Assembly (NCBI GenBank): GCA_018380885.1 | Contig: JAGZSY010000004.1 | Span: 278,417-342,416 of the forward strand | Reading direction: 5' to 3' | Origin: Enterocloster asparagiformis | Lineage (GTDB): Bacteria > Bacillota > Clostridia > Lachnospirales > Lachnospiraceae | DNA: 64,000 bases | In this document: positions 12,456-19,769 of the stretch, one piece after another | How the letters are laid out: each line of letters opens with the position of its first letter | Position numbering within the stretch: the first letter of the stretch is position 1 | Made by a program: the position numbers and the translations under genes | Notes under the pieces: model-generated | What the model saw: the letters and a program-made list of their open reading frames with translations, nothing else | Database searches by the model: none | What the model was told of the DNA's origin: nothing

Positions 12456-13139
12456 ATGGCTGCAAAACATGTGAACCCTACGCGTATGGAGCTTACGCGC
12501 CTGAAAAAGAAGCTTACCACAGCCGTGCGCGGCCATAAGCTTCTGAAGGATAAGCGGGATGAGCTGATGCGTCAGTTCCTGGAGCTGGTGCGGGAGAACA
12601 AGGCGCTGCGCGAGAAGGTGGAGGCCGGCATCGCGGCTGCGAACCAGAATTTTGTTCTGGCCCGCTCCGGCATGACGGACGAAGCTTTAAACGTGGCTCT
12701 GATGGCGCCCAAGCAGGAGGTCTATCTGGAGTCCGAGACCCGCAATGTCATGAGCGTGGAGATCCCGGTGTTCCATTACAAGACCAGGACCTCGGATGCC
12801 AACGACATCTACTCCTACGGATATGCGTTTACTTCCAGCGACCTGGATGGCGCGGTGAAAAGCCTGGCGGACCTTCTGCCGGATATGCTGCGCCTGGCCG
12901 AGATTGAGAAGTCCTGCCAGCTGATGGCGGCTGAGATCGAGAAAACCAGACGCCGCGTGAACGCGCTGGAGCACGTTATGATTCCGGAGACGCAGGAGAA
13001 TATCCGGTATATTACCATGAAGCTGGATGAGAACGAGAGGAGTTCTCAGGTCAGGCTGATGAAGGTGAAGGATATGATGCTGGAGGAGGCTCACCATTAC
13101 AGCGCCAGAGAAGTGGTGCCTGTGGTGGAGGAAGCGTAG
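12456..13139 (+). CDS. ntpD: V-type ATP synthase subunit D
   Basis: A 227-residue central shaft subunit. The N-terminal motif NPTRMELTRLKKKL and the C-terminal long helix (about 150-205) form the antiparallel coiled coil that rotates inside the A3B3 head. It is the last gene of the operon; the ntpH and ntpJ genes that follow in Enterococcus hirae are not present. The ATG has an AAAGGAAG site. Confidence 0.95.
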   Translation: MAAKHVNPTRMELTRLKKKLTTAVRGHKLLKDKRDELMRQFLELVRENKALREKVEAGIAAANQNFVLARSGMTDEALNVALMAPKQEVYLESETRNVMSVEIPVFHYKTRTSDANDIYSYGYAFTSSDLDGAVKSLADLLPDMLRLAEIEKSCQLMAAEIEKTRRRVNALEHVMIPETQENIRYITMKLDENERSSQVRLMKVKDMMLEEAHHYSAREVVPVVEEA

Positions 13140-13156
13140 AAAAATATTGAGATTAG

Positions 13157-13203
13157 AGCGCTGTTTCGGCCCTTGGAATGAGGGGAGGGGCGGCGCTTTT
13201 TTT
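13157..13203 (+). terminator. Probable terminator of the V-type ATPase operon
   Basis: AGCGC (13157-13161) can pair with GCGCT (13193-13197), with an inner GCCC/GGGC pairing, and a run of seven T follows directly (13197-13203). The stem is interrupted, so the call rests mainly on position, 17 bases past ntpD, and on the T-run. Confidence 0.5.
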
Positions 13204-13237
13204 AGTTTGTGGGGGAGGGGGTGAGATGCATCCGTCC

Positions 13238-13286
13238 GTGAGCGGCAGGGGAGCGGAGCCTCCAGCCCCGCTCCCCTGCCGCTCAC
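13238..13286. repeat. Perfect 19-bp inverted repeat (49-base palindromic element)
   Basis: Arms at 13238-13256 and 13268-13286 are perfect reverse complements, beginning GTGAGCGGCAGG and ending CCTGCCGCTCAC, around an 11-base loop. There is no T-run directly after either arm, so it is not a typical intrinsic terminator. A run of seven T begins about 23 bases further on. It resembles a dispersed extragenic palindrome, but no second copy was found in this window. Confidence 0.8.
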
Positions 13287-13326
13287 CCATGACTGCGTCT
13301 GGATGTGCGACATTTTTTTCTTTAAT

Positions 13327-13423
13327 AAAATATACTTGAAATTCTCTTTTGTATTGCTTGAGGGGCGCGGGGGTGTGCGGCCTGGCTATGGCCCGACGGC
13401 TGGACAGAGGTAAAGTATATTTT
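13327..13423. repeat. Widely spaced 11-bp inverted repeat
   Basis: AAAATATACTT (13327-13337) is the exact reverse complement of AAGTATATTTT (13413-13423). The 75 bases between are much more GC-rich than the arms. The two AT-rich arms could mark the ends of a small inserted or miniature element, or delimit a structured transcript. No target-site duplication was recognised. Confidence 0.6.
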
Positions 13424-13497
13424 GAGTACAACGGCTGGGGAATCGACGGATTCTTCGGCGCGGGGCGATGCTGCGAAGCTTCTGTGAGATGCAGGAC

Positions 13498-13556
13498 AAG
13501 GCCCGGGGCGGATTGATGATTAAGGCAATCTTAAGCTCCCGGGCCTTTGGAGGCCC
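13498..13556. terminator. Competing hairpins between convergent transcription units
   Basis: AAGGCCCGGG (13498-13507) pairs with CCCGGGCCTT (13538-13547). The second arm also contains GGGCCT (13541-13546), which can instead pair with AGGCCC (13551-13556). The two folds exclude each other. Lying 35 bases past the minus-strand isomerase gene, this may end that transcript, but no clear U-run accompanies it. Confidence 0.4.
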
Positions 13557-13591
13557 TTGTATCGTTTGCCGGACTAGCGGTATCCGGGGGG

Positions 13592-14506
13592 TTAATAGAT
13601 GAATTGGTTTAGGTAGCGTTTGCTCAGAATCAGGGACTGTTCGATGGCAGCGTCGCTGCTCTCAAAGGAGCGGTCCTCGATCTCAATGCAGGTGTAACCC
13701 TCAAAGCCGATATCCCGCAGCGCGGATACGTAGGACGCCCAATTGATGTCGCCGTGGCCCGGGATCTTGGGGGCGGTGTAGAGGGACGGGTTGGCCATGG
13801 TGCCGTAGTCGTCCAGCTTGTCCTTGAAGATCTTGATATCCTTGTAGTGGATGTGATAGATCCTGTCCCTGAACTCGTAAAGCGGTTTCAGGTAATCCAT
13901 GTGCTGGAGGATGAAGTGGGAGGGATCATAGTTGATGCCCAGATTCGGGCTGGGTATGATCTCGAACATTTTTCTCCAAATGACAGGGCTTACCGCAATA
14001 TTCTGGCCGCCGGGCCACTCGTCGTTGGTGAACCACATGGGGCAGTTCTCAATGGCGATGCGCACCCGGTGTTCCTCGGCGAAGGCCACGATATCCGGCC
14101 ACACCTGGGCGTAAATTCGCAGATTTTCATCCATGTTCATGTCCGTCACGCGGCCGATAAAGGTAGTCACCATGTTGATTCCCAGCTTTTCCGAGGCCAG
14201 AATCACCTTTTTTAAGTGTTCTATGTAGTAGGCGCGCTTGGCGGGATCTTTGTCCATGGTGTTGGGATAGTAGGCCAGGGAGGAGATATCCACACCCTTT
14301 GCCGCACAGTAATCCTGAATGTATGCCGCTCTCTCATCGGTTACTCCGTCCACATCGATATGCGTCACGCCGGCATAGCGCCGTTCCGCCTTCCCCACAG
14401 GCCAGCACGCCATCTCGACACAGTCGAACCCCTGGGCGGCGGCGAAATCCACCACCTGCTCAAAGGTATAATTTGCCATCACCGAACTCACAAACCCCAG
14501 TTTCAT
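13592..14506 (-). CDS. Sugar phosphate isomerase/epimerase-type TIM barrel (AP endonuclease 2 / IolE-like)
   Basis: A 304-residue xylose-isomerase-like TIM barrel. It starts MKLGFVSSVM after an excellent AAAAAAGGAGG site; the longer frame to 14542 reads through that site and is not used. Visible metal-ligand-type segments include ENCPMW (Glu), YDPSHF (Asp, His), HIHYKDIK (His) and a late CIEIEDRSF (Glu). The substrate cannot be assigned: inosose dehydratases, ketose epimerases and 3-keto-glycoside-processing enzymes share this fold. It is transcribed alone, downstream of the LacI gene, and its promoter shares palindromes with the divergent sugar operon, so it belongs to that regulon. Confidence 0.85.
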   Translation of the reverse strand: MKLGFVSSVMANYTFEQVVDFAAAQGFDCVEMACWPVGKAERRYAGVTHIDVDGVTDERAAYIQDYCAAKGVDISSLAYYPNTMDKDPAKRAYYIEHLKKVILASEKLGINMVTTFIGRVTDMNMDENLRIYAQVWPDIVAFAEEHRVRIAIENCPMWFTNDEWPGGQNIAVSPVIWRKMFEIIPSPNLGINYDPSHFILQHMDYLKPLYEFRDRIYHIHYKDIKIFKDKLDDYGTMANPSLYTAPKIPGHGDINWASYVSALRDIGFEGYTCIEIEDRSFESSDAAIEQSLILSKRYLNQFIY

Positions 14507-14527
14507 AAAAATACCTCCTTTTTTGCA

Positions 14528-14567
14528 CAAACGGGCCTGCATTTCAACGAAAATGCAGGCCCGTTTG
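14528..14567 (-). other. 17-bp perfect hairpin at the 5' end of the isomerase mRNA
   Basis: Arms 14528-14544 and 14551-14567 are perfectly complementary (CAAACGGGCCTGCATTT) with a six-base loop. On the minus strand it starts about eight bases after the expected transcription start and ends 21 bases before the ATG, just upstream of the ribosome binding site. No U-run follows. A 5' stabilising structure is more likely than a terminator. Confidence 0.7.
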
Positions 14568-14581
14568 AAATGATATGTAAA

Positions 14582-14610
14582 AGCATATCATTTACATGTA
14601 AAAAAATCAA
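14582..14610 (-). promoter_or_regulatory. Promoter of the isomerase gene
   Basis: Read on the minus strand, TTGATT (14610-14605), a 17-base spacer and TATGCT (14587-14582). The palindrome TTTACATGTAAA lies within the spacer, where a bound repressor would block RNA polymerase. Confidence 0.65.
14591..14602. promoter_or_regulatory. Operator-like palindrome inside the isomerase promoter
   Basis: TTTACATGTAAA is a perfect 12-base palindrome in the -35/-10 spacer. It contains the same TTTACA and TGTAAA hexamers as the sites at 14628 and 15875 but in back-to-back order, so it may be two adjoining half-sites rather than an identical operator. Confidence 0.5.
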
Positions 14611-14627
14611 TATTTTTGTGTAAATAA

Positions 14628-14640
14628 TGTAAATTTTACA
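14628..14640. promoter_or_regulatory. LacI-family operator candidate upstream of the isomerase
   Basis: TGTAAA-T-TTTACA is a perfect 13-base palindrome, matching TGTAAA-G-TTTACA at 15875 except for the central base. It lies upstream of the -35 of the isomerase promoter, between that promoter and the end of the lacI-type gene. Confidence 0.65.
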
Positions 14641-14662
14641 TTTCAGCGCATCAAAAGGCGCA

Positions 14663-15679
14663 TCAGCGGTTGAATTTGGTGGACTGACGGACGATCAGCT
14701 CCGTATCCAGCAGGATCCGCTTGTCCGGACTGTCGGGATTGTTGATCTTCTCCACCAGAAGCTCGCAGGACTGGTAGCCGATCTGATAGCAGGGCTGTTC
14801 GATGGTGGTGAGCTGCGGGTCGGACATGATGGAAATCTCCACGTTGTCAAACCCGATGACCGAGACGTCCTCCGGCACCTTAAGGCCCATTTTCTTCGCC
14901 GCGTTTACCACGGCTACGGCGTACACGTCGGATACGGCGAAAAAGGCATCCGGGCGGTCCTCCTTGCTGAGTATGTAGGTGGCCTGGGACAGCGCGGACT
15001 GGTAGCTGATGGAGGAAATATGGGCGATCCAGTCCTGGTTGATCGGCAGCCCGGCCTCGGAGAGGGCCTCCGTAAAGCCGCGCTCGCGGTGCCTGGCGTA
15101 GCGGTTGTTGCAGAAGCTGTTGATCAGGCCGATTTTGCGGCAGCCGGTGGAAATCAGGTAGTTAATGGCGTTTTTCACAGCGGTGGTATCGTCCACGCTT
15201 ACGAAGGAAGTGCTGCTCTCCTCGTGATATTCCGAGCACATCACCAGGGGACAGCGGGAGTTGAGTTCCTCGATCAGCTTGCTGCTGGGAATGGGGGAGA
15301 GCATGAGAATCCCTGCAATATCGTTGTTTTTCACAATGTTGATGTAGTCGCCGGCGCTGGTGTAGAAATCGTCGGCCTGCAAAAACAGCACGTCGTACTT
15401 GTGAAAATGGGCCGCCTTCTGCACCCCGCGTATGATTTGGGCGTTAAAGGGATTGTCGAAATCCGGAACGCACATCAGAATGATTTTGTTGCTGGAATTG
15501 GTGATGGGCGAGATGGTTTTGGGGACAAAATTCAGCTGCTCCATGGTGTCTAAAACTCTCTGGCGGGTGTCGGAGGTCACGGTGTCCTTGTGGTTGATAA
15601 TCCGCGACACGGTGGCGATGGACACGCCGGCTTTGCTTGCCACTTCCTTTATTGTTACACGGTTGCTTTTCCTGCTCAT
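14663..15679 (-). CDS. LacI family transcriptional regulator
   Basis: A 338-residue repressor. The N-terminal helix-turn-helix (about residues 8-30, TIKEVASKAGVSIATVSRII) is followed by a periplasmic-binding-protein-like effector domain, and the C-terminal part contains SVIGFDNVEIS and LTTIEQP, standard for the family. The start is placed at MSRKSNRV, with GGGAG upstream; the longer frame to 15847 would run through its own promoter. It lies between the isomerase and the sugar ABC operon and should control both through the TGTAAA-N-TTTACA sites. Its own -35 overlaps a weaker copy, suggesting autoregulation. The effector is likely the imported sugar or its phosphate. Confidence 0.92.
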   Translation of the reverse strand: MSRKSNRVTIKEVASKAGVSIATVSRIINHKDTVTSDTRQRVLDTMEQLNFVPKTISPITNSSNKIILMCVPDFDNPFNAQIIRGVQKAAHFHKYDVLFLQADDFYTSAGDYINIVKNNDIAGILMLSPIPSSKLIEELNSRCPLVMCSEYHEESSTSFVSVDDTTAVKNAINYLISTGCRKIGLINSFCNNRYARHRERGFTEALSEAGLPINQDWIAHISSISYQSALSQATYILSKEDRPDAFFAVSDVYAVAVVNAAKKMGLKVPEDVSVIGFDNVEISIMSDPQLTTIEQPCYQIGYQSCELLVEKINNPDSPDKRILLDTELIVRQSTKFNR

Positions 15680-15709
15680 GAGTATCTCCCTCAAAAAATT
15701 GTTGGTTCC

Positions 15710-15738
15710 ATTATATATAAAAAGTAAACAAAAGTAAA
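15710..15738 (-). promoter_or_regulatory. Promoter of the lacI-type gene
   Basis: On the minus strand TTTACT (15738-15733), a 17-base spacer and perfect TATAAT (15715-15710). The -35 overlaps GTAA-AGG-TTAC (15734-15744), which keeps the GTAA-N3-TTAC core of the stronger operators. Confidence 0.65.
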
Positions 15739-15840
15739 GGTTACCCGAAATTCTTTCAGGAGGAAACAAGAGGGGCGGATAAAAGGTACAAATAATGGCG
15801 GAATGATTCGCAATAAAATATATAAAATAAACAAAATGCA

Positions 15841-15869
15841 TTGACAAAGATGAAAAAACCGGGTAATAT
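15841..15869 (+). promoter_or_regulatory. Promoter of the sugar ABC operon
   Basis: Perfect TTGACA (15841-15846), a 17-base spacer and TAATAT (15864-15869). The operator at 15875-15887 covers the expected transcription start, so repression by occlusion is the simplest model. Confidence 0.85.
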
Positions 15870-15874
15870 ATGGA

Positions 15875-15906
15875 TGTAAAGTTTACAGAAAAAAGTAAAA
15901 TTTACA
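15875..15906. promoter_or_regulatory. Tandem operators at the sugar operon start
   Basis: TGTAAA-G-TTTACA (15875-15887) is a perfect palindrome and AGTAAA-A-TTTACA (15894-15906) a one-mismatch copy, with centres 19 bases apart, just after the -10 box. They match the site at 14628. Together with the gene order this identifies the likely binding site of the neighbouring LacI-type regulator. The element is one base shorter than a CcpA cre site and lacks its central CG. Confidence 0.7.
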
Positions 15907-15968
15907 AAGAATAAATATCAGAACATCAAGAAAATTATCATAACAGTGTGTCAGGAGGAGGAAAACAG

Positions 15969-17120
15969 GTGAAGCAGTATTTAAACATCGCCATTGTGGG
16001 CACGGGGTTCATCGGCCGTCAGCACATCGAGGCAATCCGCCGGATTCCCTACACCAGGATCGTGGCCGCGGCGGACAGCAATGAGGCCATGCTGAAGCTG
16101 GTATGCGGGGAATTGGGAATTGAGCGGTACTATACGGACTACCGGGAGATGCTGGATCGGGAAGATATTCAGGTGGTACATAACTGCACGCCCAGCAATA
16201 TGCATTTTGAGATCAGCCGCGAGATCATGAAGCGGGGAATCCATGTGTACTGCGAGAAGCCCTTGACACTGACCAGCGCTGAGGCGGACGAGCTGGTGGA
16301 GCTGGCCGGACAGATGAATGTGGCTGCCGCGGCCAACTTCAATTACCGCAACAACGCCATGGTGCGCCAGATGCGCCAGATGATTATGGACGGACAGATC
16401 GGGACGCCCCTGGTGTGCCACGGGGAATATCTGCAGGACTGGCTGATGTATGATACGGATTACGACTGGAGAATGGACCCCAGGCTTGGCGGGCCGTCCC
16501 GGGCGCTGTCCGATATTGGTTCCCACTGCTTTGACACCATCCAGTTCGTGCTGGGTAAAAAGATTGTGGCTGTCAATGCCAGCCTGATCACCGTTTACCC
16601 CAAACGCAAGCGCACCGAGCAGTCCGGCACCTTCAGCGCCTCCGGCGGAAAGGTGCTGGGAGAATATCAGGTGGATTCCGAGGACGCCGCCTTTGTGATG
16701 GCCCGGTTTGAGGACGGCACCCAGGGCGTATTCAATATCAGCCAGGTGTGCGCGGGCAAAAAGAACGGCCTGATGGTCAATGTGAGCGGAAGCCGGGCTT
16801 CCCTGGAGTGGCATCAGGAGCAGTCGGACCGCCTGCATATCGGCAACCGGGACCGGGGGAATGAGGAGCTTTACGTGGGAGCTCAGTACCTGGCCGACGA
16901 GGTGAAAGCCTCGGCCACCCTGCCCAACGGCCACCCCGTGGGCTGGGCGGACGCATTCCGGAACGGGATTGCCAGCTTTTACGATTCCATCAGGGACAAC
17001 AGCTGGAACCGGGAGAACACGCTGTGGCACGCGACCTTTCGGGACGCCTGCTACATCATGAAGATCGTGGAGGCGTGCCTGAAGAGTGGCAGGGAAAAGC
17101 AGTGGGTGGAAGTGGAATAG
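15969..17120 (+). CDS. Gfo/Idh/MocA family NAD(P)-dependent oxidoreductase
   Basis: A 383-residue sugar or polyol dehydrogenase. The Rossmann motif IAIVGTGFIGRQH lies at the N terminus (about residues 6-18), the family EKP motif is VYCEKPLTL (about 92-100), and the C-terminal alpha/beta sheet domain carries the substrate site with DIGSHCFD (about 180). GTG 15969 has GGAGG eight bases upstream; the frame upstream to 15948 would encode the ribosome binding site itself. It is the first gene of an operon that continues with a ribose-type importer and a ROK kinase. The substrate is unknown. Confidence 0.9.
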   Translation: MKQYLNIAIVGTGFIGRQHIEAIRRIPYTRIVAAADSNEAMLKLVCGELGIERYYTDYREMLDREDIQVVHNCTPSNMHFEISREIMKRGIHVYCEKPLTLTSAEADELVELAGQMNVAAAANFNYRNNAMVRQMRQMIMDGQIGTPLVCHGEYLQDWLMYDTDYDWRMDPRLGGPSRALSDIGSHCFDTIQFVLGKKIVAVNASLITVYPKRKRTEQSGTFSASGGKVLGEYQVDSEDAAFVMARFEDGTQGVFNISQVCAGKKNGLMVNVSGSRASLEWHQEQSDRLHIGNRDRGNEELYVGAQYLADEVKASATLPNGHPVGWADAFRNGIASFYDSIRDNSWNRENTLWHATFRDACYIMKIVEACLKSGREKQWVEVE

Positions 17121-17174
17121 ACCGGTCCAAAGGACCGCTATCAATAAACTATTAAATTATGAGGAGGATCTGTA

Positions 17175-18227
17175 ATGAAAAAAAAGTTATTAGCAGTTGG
17201 GGTATCGATGATCATGGCCGCCACCGTGCTGGCGGGCTGCGGCTCCGGGACAAAGGAGGCGGCGGTGACCACCGCGGCTGAGACTGCCGTCGGGACAACC
17301 GCTGCGGACACCAAGGCGGAGTCCGGGGCAGGGGAGACCACGGAGGCTGCCGCGGACAGCGGGAAGGCCATGGAGGGCAAGCTGGGAATCATCGTCCTGG
17401 AAGCGGATCACGGCTGGCTGGCCGGCGTTTCCTACTACGCGGAGCAGAAGTGTAAGGAACTGGGAATTGATTACCAGATCTATACGTCGGGAAATGTCAA
17501 CGACCAGGCGAGCCAGATTGAGGAGGCCATCGCGGAGGGCTGCGCGGCCATCGTGCTCGAACCCCACACCGACGAGGTTTCAGTTGCCGCCCAGAGAATC
17601 GTGGACGCCGACATTCCGCTGATCCTGTTCGACCGCACCGTGACCGGAGATTACGACGCCTATGTGGCCGGGGATAACCCGGGAATCGGAACGGAAAGCG
17701 CCAAAGTGATCGGCGAAAAGCTGGAGGGCAAGGGCAACGTGGTCGTGCTGAACGTACCCAGCTCCGGCGTTGTGAGCACGGACCGCGTGGACGCGTTCAA
17801 GGCGGAGATGGCTGCCAGCTACCCGGAAATTAAGCTGATCGACATCACTGCGGACGACTTCACCCAGGAGAACGGACTGAAAACCGCCTCCGACGCGCTG
17901 GTGGCGAATCCCCAGATCGACGCTATCTTCTCCATCGATGATGAGTCCTCCCTGGGAATCCTTCAGGCTATCAAGGATGCGGGCAGAACCGACATCCAAA
18001 TGCTGTCCGGCTGCGGCGGCTGCCAGGCGTACTTCAATAAGATCAATTCCGAGACAGACGTCAGCCTGTTTACGGCCACCTATAGCCCGATGATGATCCA
18101 GGATGCGATCGCCACCGCCATCGATGTGGTCAACGGCAAGACCGTGGAGAAGGACATCATCATCCCGCCCACCATCGTAAACAAGGACAATGTAGCGGAT
18201 TACCTGGACGACACTTCACCATACTAA
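17175..18227 (+). CDS. Sugar ABC transporter substrate-binding lipoprotein (RbsB-like)
   Basis: A 350-residue lipoprotein with signal peptide and lipobox (VLAGC, Cys22), then a Thr/Ala/Glu-rich tether (about 23-60) and a type-1 periplasmic-binding fold of the ribose/galactose class. Segments such as GIIVLEADHGWLAGVSYYAE and DDESSLGILQAIKDAG match the family. It captures the sugar outside the membrane for the ATPase and permease that follow. It has an ideal GAGGAGG site. A stable hairpin in the next intergenic gap may keep its message level above that of the downstream genes. Confidence 0.92.
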   Translation: MKKKLLAVGVSMIMAATVLAGCGSGTKEAAVTTAAETAVGTTAADTKAESGAGETTEAAADSGKAMEGKLGIIVLEADHGWLAGVSYYAEQKCKELGIDYQIYTSGNVNDQASQIEEAIAEGCAAIVLEPHTDEVSVAAQRIVDADIPLILFDRTVTGDYDAYVAGDNPGIGTESAKVIGEKLEGKGNVVVLNVPSSGVVSTDRVDAFKAEMAASYPEIKLIDITADDFTQENGLKTASDALVANPQIDAIFSIDDESSLGILQAIKDAGRTDIQMLSGCGGCQAYFNKINSETDVSLFTATYSPMMIQDAIATAIDVVNGKTVEKDIIIPPTIVNKDNVADYLDDTSPY

Positions 18228-18255
18228 TCGGCGGACGATAAGACGGATATGAGAG

Positions 18256-18279
18256 CAGGGGCATGTGACAATGCCCCTG
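18256..18279 (+). other. Intercistronic stem-loop after the binding-protein gene
   Basis: CAGGGGCAT (18256-18264) pairs perfectly with ATGCCCCTG (18271-18279) around a six-base loop. No U-run follows. Stem-loops at this place in importer operons commonly protect the binding-protein mRNA from 3' exonucleases or partly terminate; here this is inference. Confidence 0.6.
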
Positions 18280-18301
18280 ATTGTATATAGGAGCATAGGA
18301 T

Positions 18302-19756
18302 ATGGCGAAAAATATTGTGGAAATGCGGGGCATAGAGAAATCGTTCAATGAGAACCGGGTGCTGAAGCAGGTGGATTTCACCCTTGAAGAGGGGAGCATC
18401 CACGCTCTGCTGGGAGAAAATGGAACCGGAAAGACCACGCTGATGAACATTCTGGGCGGCGTGATCAGCAAGGATGCCGGGGAGATCAGGGCCAATAGAC
18501 AGGATATCGCATTTATTCACCAGGAGCTGTCCATGGTCAACGACCTGTCGGTCTATGAGAATATGTTCATGGGCTGGGAGCTGAGAAAAGGGCTGTTTCT
18601 GGACCGGGAGGCCATGAGGCGCAGGGCCGGAGAAATCCTGGAGCGCATGCAGGTGGAGCTGGACGTGAACATTCTGGTAGGGGAGCTGAACGCCTCCTAC
18701 AAGCAGGTGGTGGAGATTGCGCGGGCGCTGATGAAGAACGCCCGGGTGATCATCATGGATGAGCCCACCACCGCTCTGACGGACGTGGAGATCCGGCATA
18801 TCTTTGATCTGATGAAGGGACTGAAGGACCAGGGCGTCAGCTTTGTGTTCATTTCCCACAAGCTCAACGAGGTGGTGGAAATCTGCGACAGCTACACAGT
18901 GATGCGGGACGGCGTGGTGGTGGCTACCGGGGCTATGACCGGGGAGGTGACGGAGCAGAAGCTGGCCGGCTACATGGTGGGCAAGGAGCTGCGCTACGAC
19001 GACCTTTACATCGAGCGGTCCCTGGGGGATGTGGTGCTGGAGCTTAGAAATCTCAGCCGCGACCGGGAGTTTGAGAATGTGAACATGACGGTGCGCCAGG
19101 GAGAGATTCTGGGCGTGACCGGACTGCTGGGAGACGGCAGAAGCGAGCTGTTCGCCACGGTCTACGGGTGTAATGATTCCTATGACGGGCAGATATTTGT
19201 CAAAGGGAGAGAGATGCATTTTAACACCACGTCCAAGGCCCAGGCGGCGGGAATCTCCTATGTTCCCAGGAACAGGAAAGAGAATGGTATTATCAAGGAC
19301 ATGTCCGTGGGGGATAACATGTCGGTCAACATCCTGAAGCGCATGAGCCGGGGCGGCCTGATCGACGGCCGGGCGGTCAGAGAGAACAACGAGGGTTACG
19401 TGAAAAGCCTGAATATCAAGGTGCACAGCCTGGACCAGCTGATCACCTCCCTTTCCGGGGGAAACCAGCAGAAGGTCGTGTTGGGCAAAGCCCTGGGTGC
19501 GAAACCGTTTCTGGTGATCCTGGACAATCCCACCCAGGGCGTGGATATTGGTGCAAAACTGGAAATTTACAATATTATCATGGATCTGGCCAAAGGCGGA
19601 GTCAGCTTTGTGGTGCTCTCCAGCGAGGCCCAGGAGATTATGATGCTCTGCGACCGTTCCTACGTGATGTTCCATGGACAGGTCAGGGGAGAGTTCAGCC
19701 GGGATGAATTTTCCGAGGAACGGATCATGGTGGTTGCCACCGGCGGAAAACTGTAA
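18302..19756 (+). CDS. Sugar ABC transporter ATP-binding protein, two-domain (RbsA/MglA type)
   Basis: A 484-residue protein with two fused nucleotide-binding domains that powers import with the RbsC-like permease. Domain 1 has an intact Walker A (GENGTGKTT, about 39-47) and Walker B (VIIMDEPTTAL). Its signature motif, normally LSxGQ, reads LNASYKQ, so the key Ser-Gly pair is missing. Domain 2 has the degenerate Walker A usual in this family (GLLGDGRSEL) and a good signature, LSGGNQQK. The one complete ATP site, Walker A of domain 1 with the signature of domain 2, is therefore kept. The RBS is weak (TAGGAG). Confidence 0.92.
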   Translation: MAKNIVEMRGIEKSFNENRVLKQVDFTLEEGSIHALLGENGTGKTTLMNILGGVISKDAGEIRANRQDIAFIHQELSMVNDLSVYENMFMGWELRKGLFLDREAMRRRAGEILERMQVELDVNILVGELNASYKQVVEIARALMKNARVIIMDEPTTALTDVEIRHIFDLMKGLKDQGVSFVFISHKLNEVVEICDSYTVMRDGVVVATGAMTGEVTEQKLAGYMVGKELRYDDLYIERSLGDVVLELRNLSRDREFENVNMTVRQGEILGVTGLLGDGRSELFATVYGCNDSYDGQIFVKGREMHFNTTSKAQAAGISYVPRNRKENGIIKDMSVGDNMSVNILKRMSRGGLIDGRAVRENNEGYVKSLNIKVHSLDQLITSLSGGNQQKVVLGKALGAKPFLVILDNPTQGVDIGAKLEIYNIIMDLAKGGVSFVVLSSEAQEIMMLCDRSYVMFHGQVRGEFSRDEFSEERIMVVATGGKL

Positions 19757-19769
19757 GAGGAGACCGATT

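Larger units (their letters stand above)
13140..13591. other. Gene-free 450-base gap with several inverted repeats
   Basis: No credible gene is seen; short frames here lack ribosome binding sites and known motifs. The gap lies between convergent operons (V-type ATPase on plus, sugar isomerase on minus). It contains the terminator at 13157, a perfect 19-base inverted repeat, a wide 11-base inverted repeat and a pair of competing hairpins, listed separately. Confidence 0.6.

Noticed and set aside
13153..13431. Minus-strand 92-codon frame in the convergent gap
   Set aside because: It runs through both inverted repeats, is Pro-rich without motifs and lacks a ribosome binding site.
15875..15887. 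TGTAAAGTTTACA considered as a CcpA cre site
   Set aside because: It is one base shorter than cre and lacks the central CG, while a LacI-type gene is adjacent.
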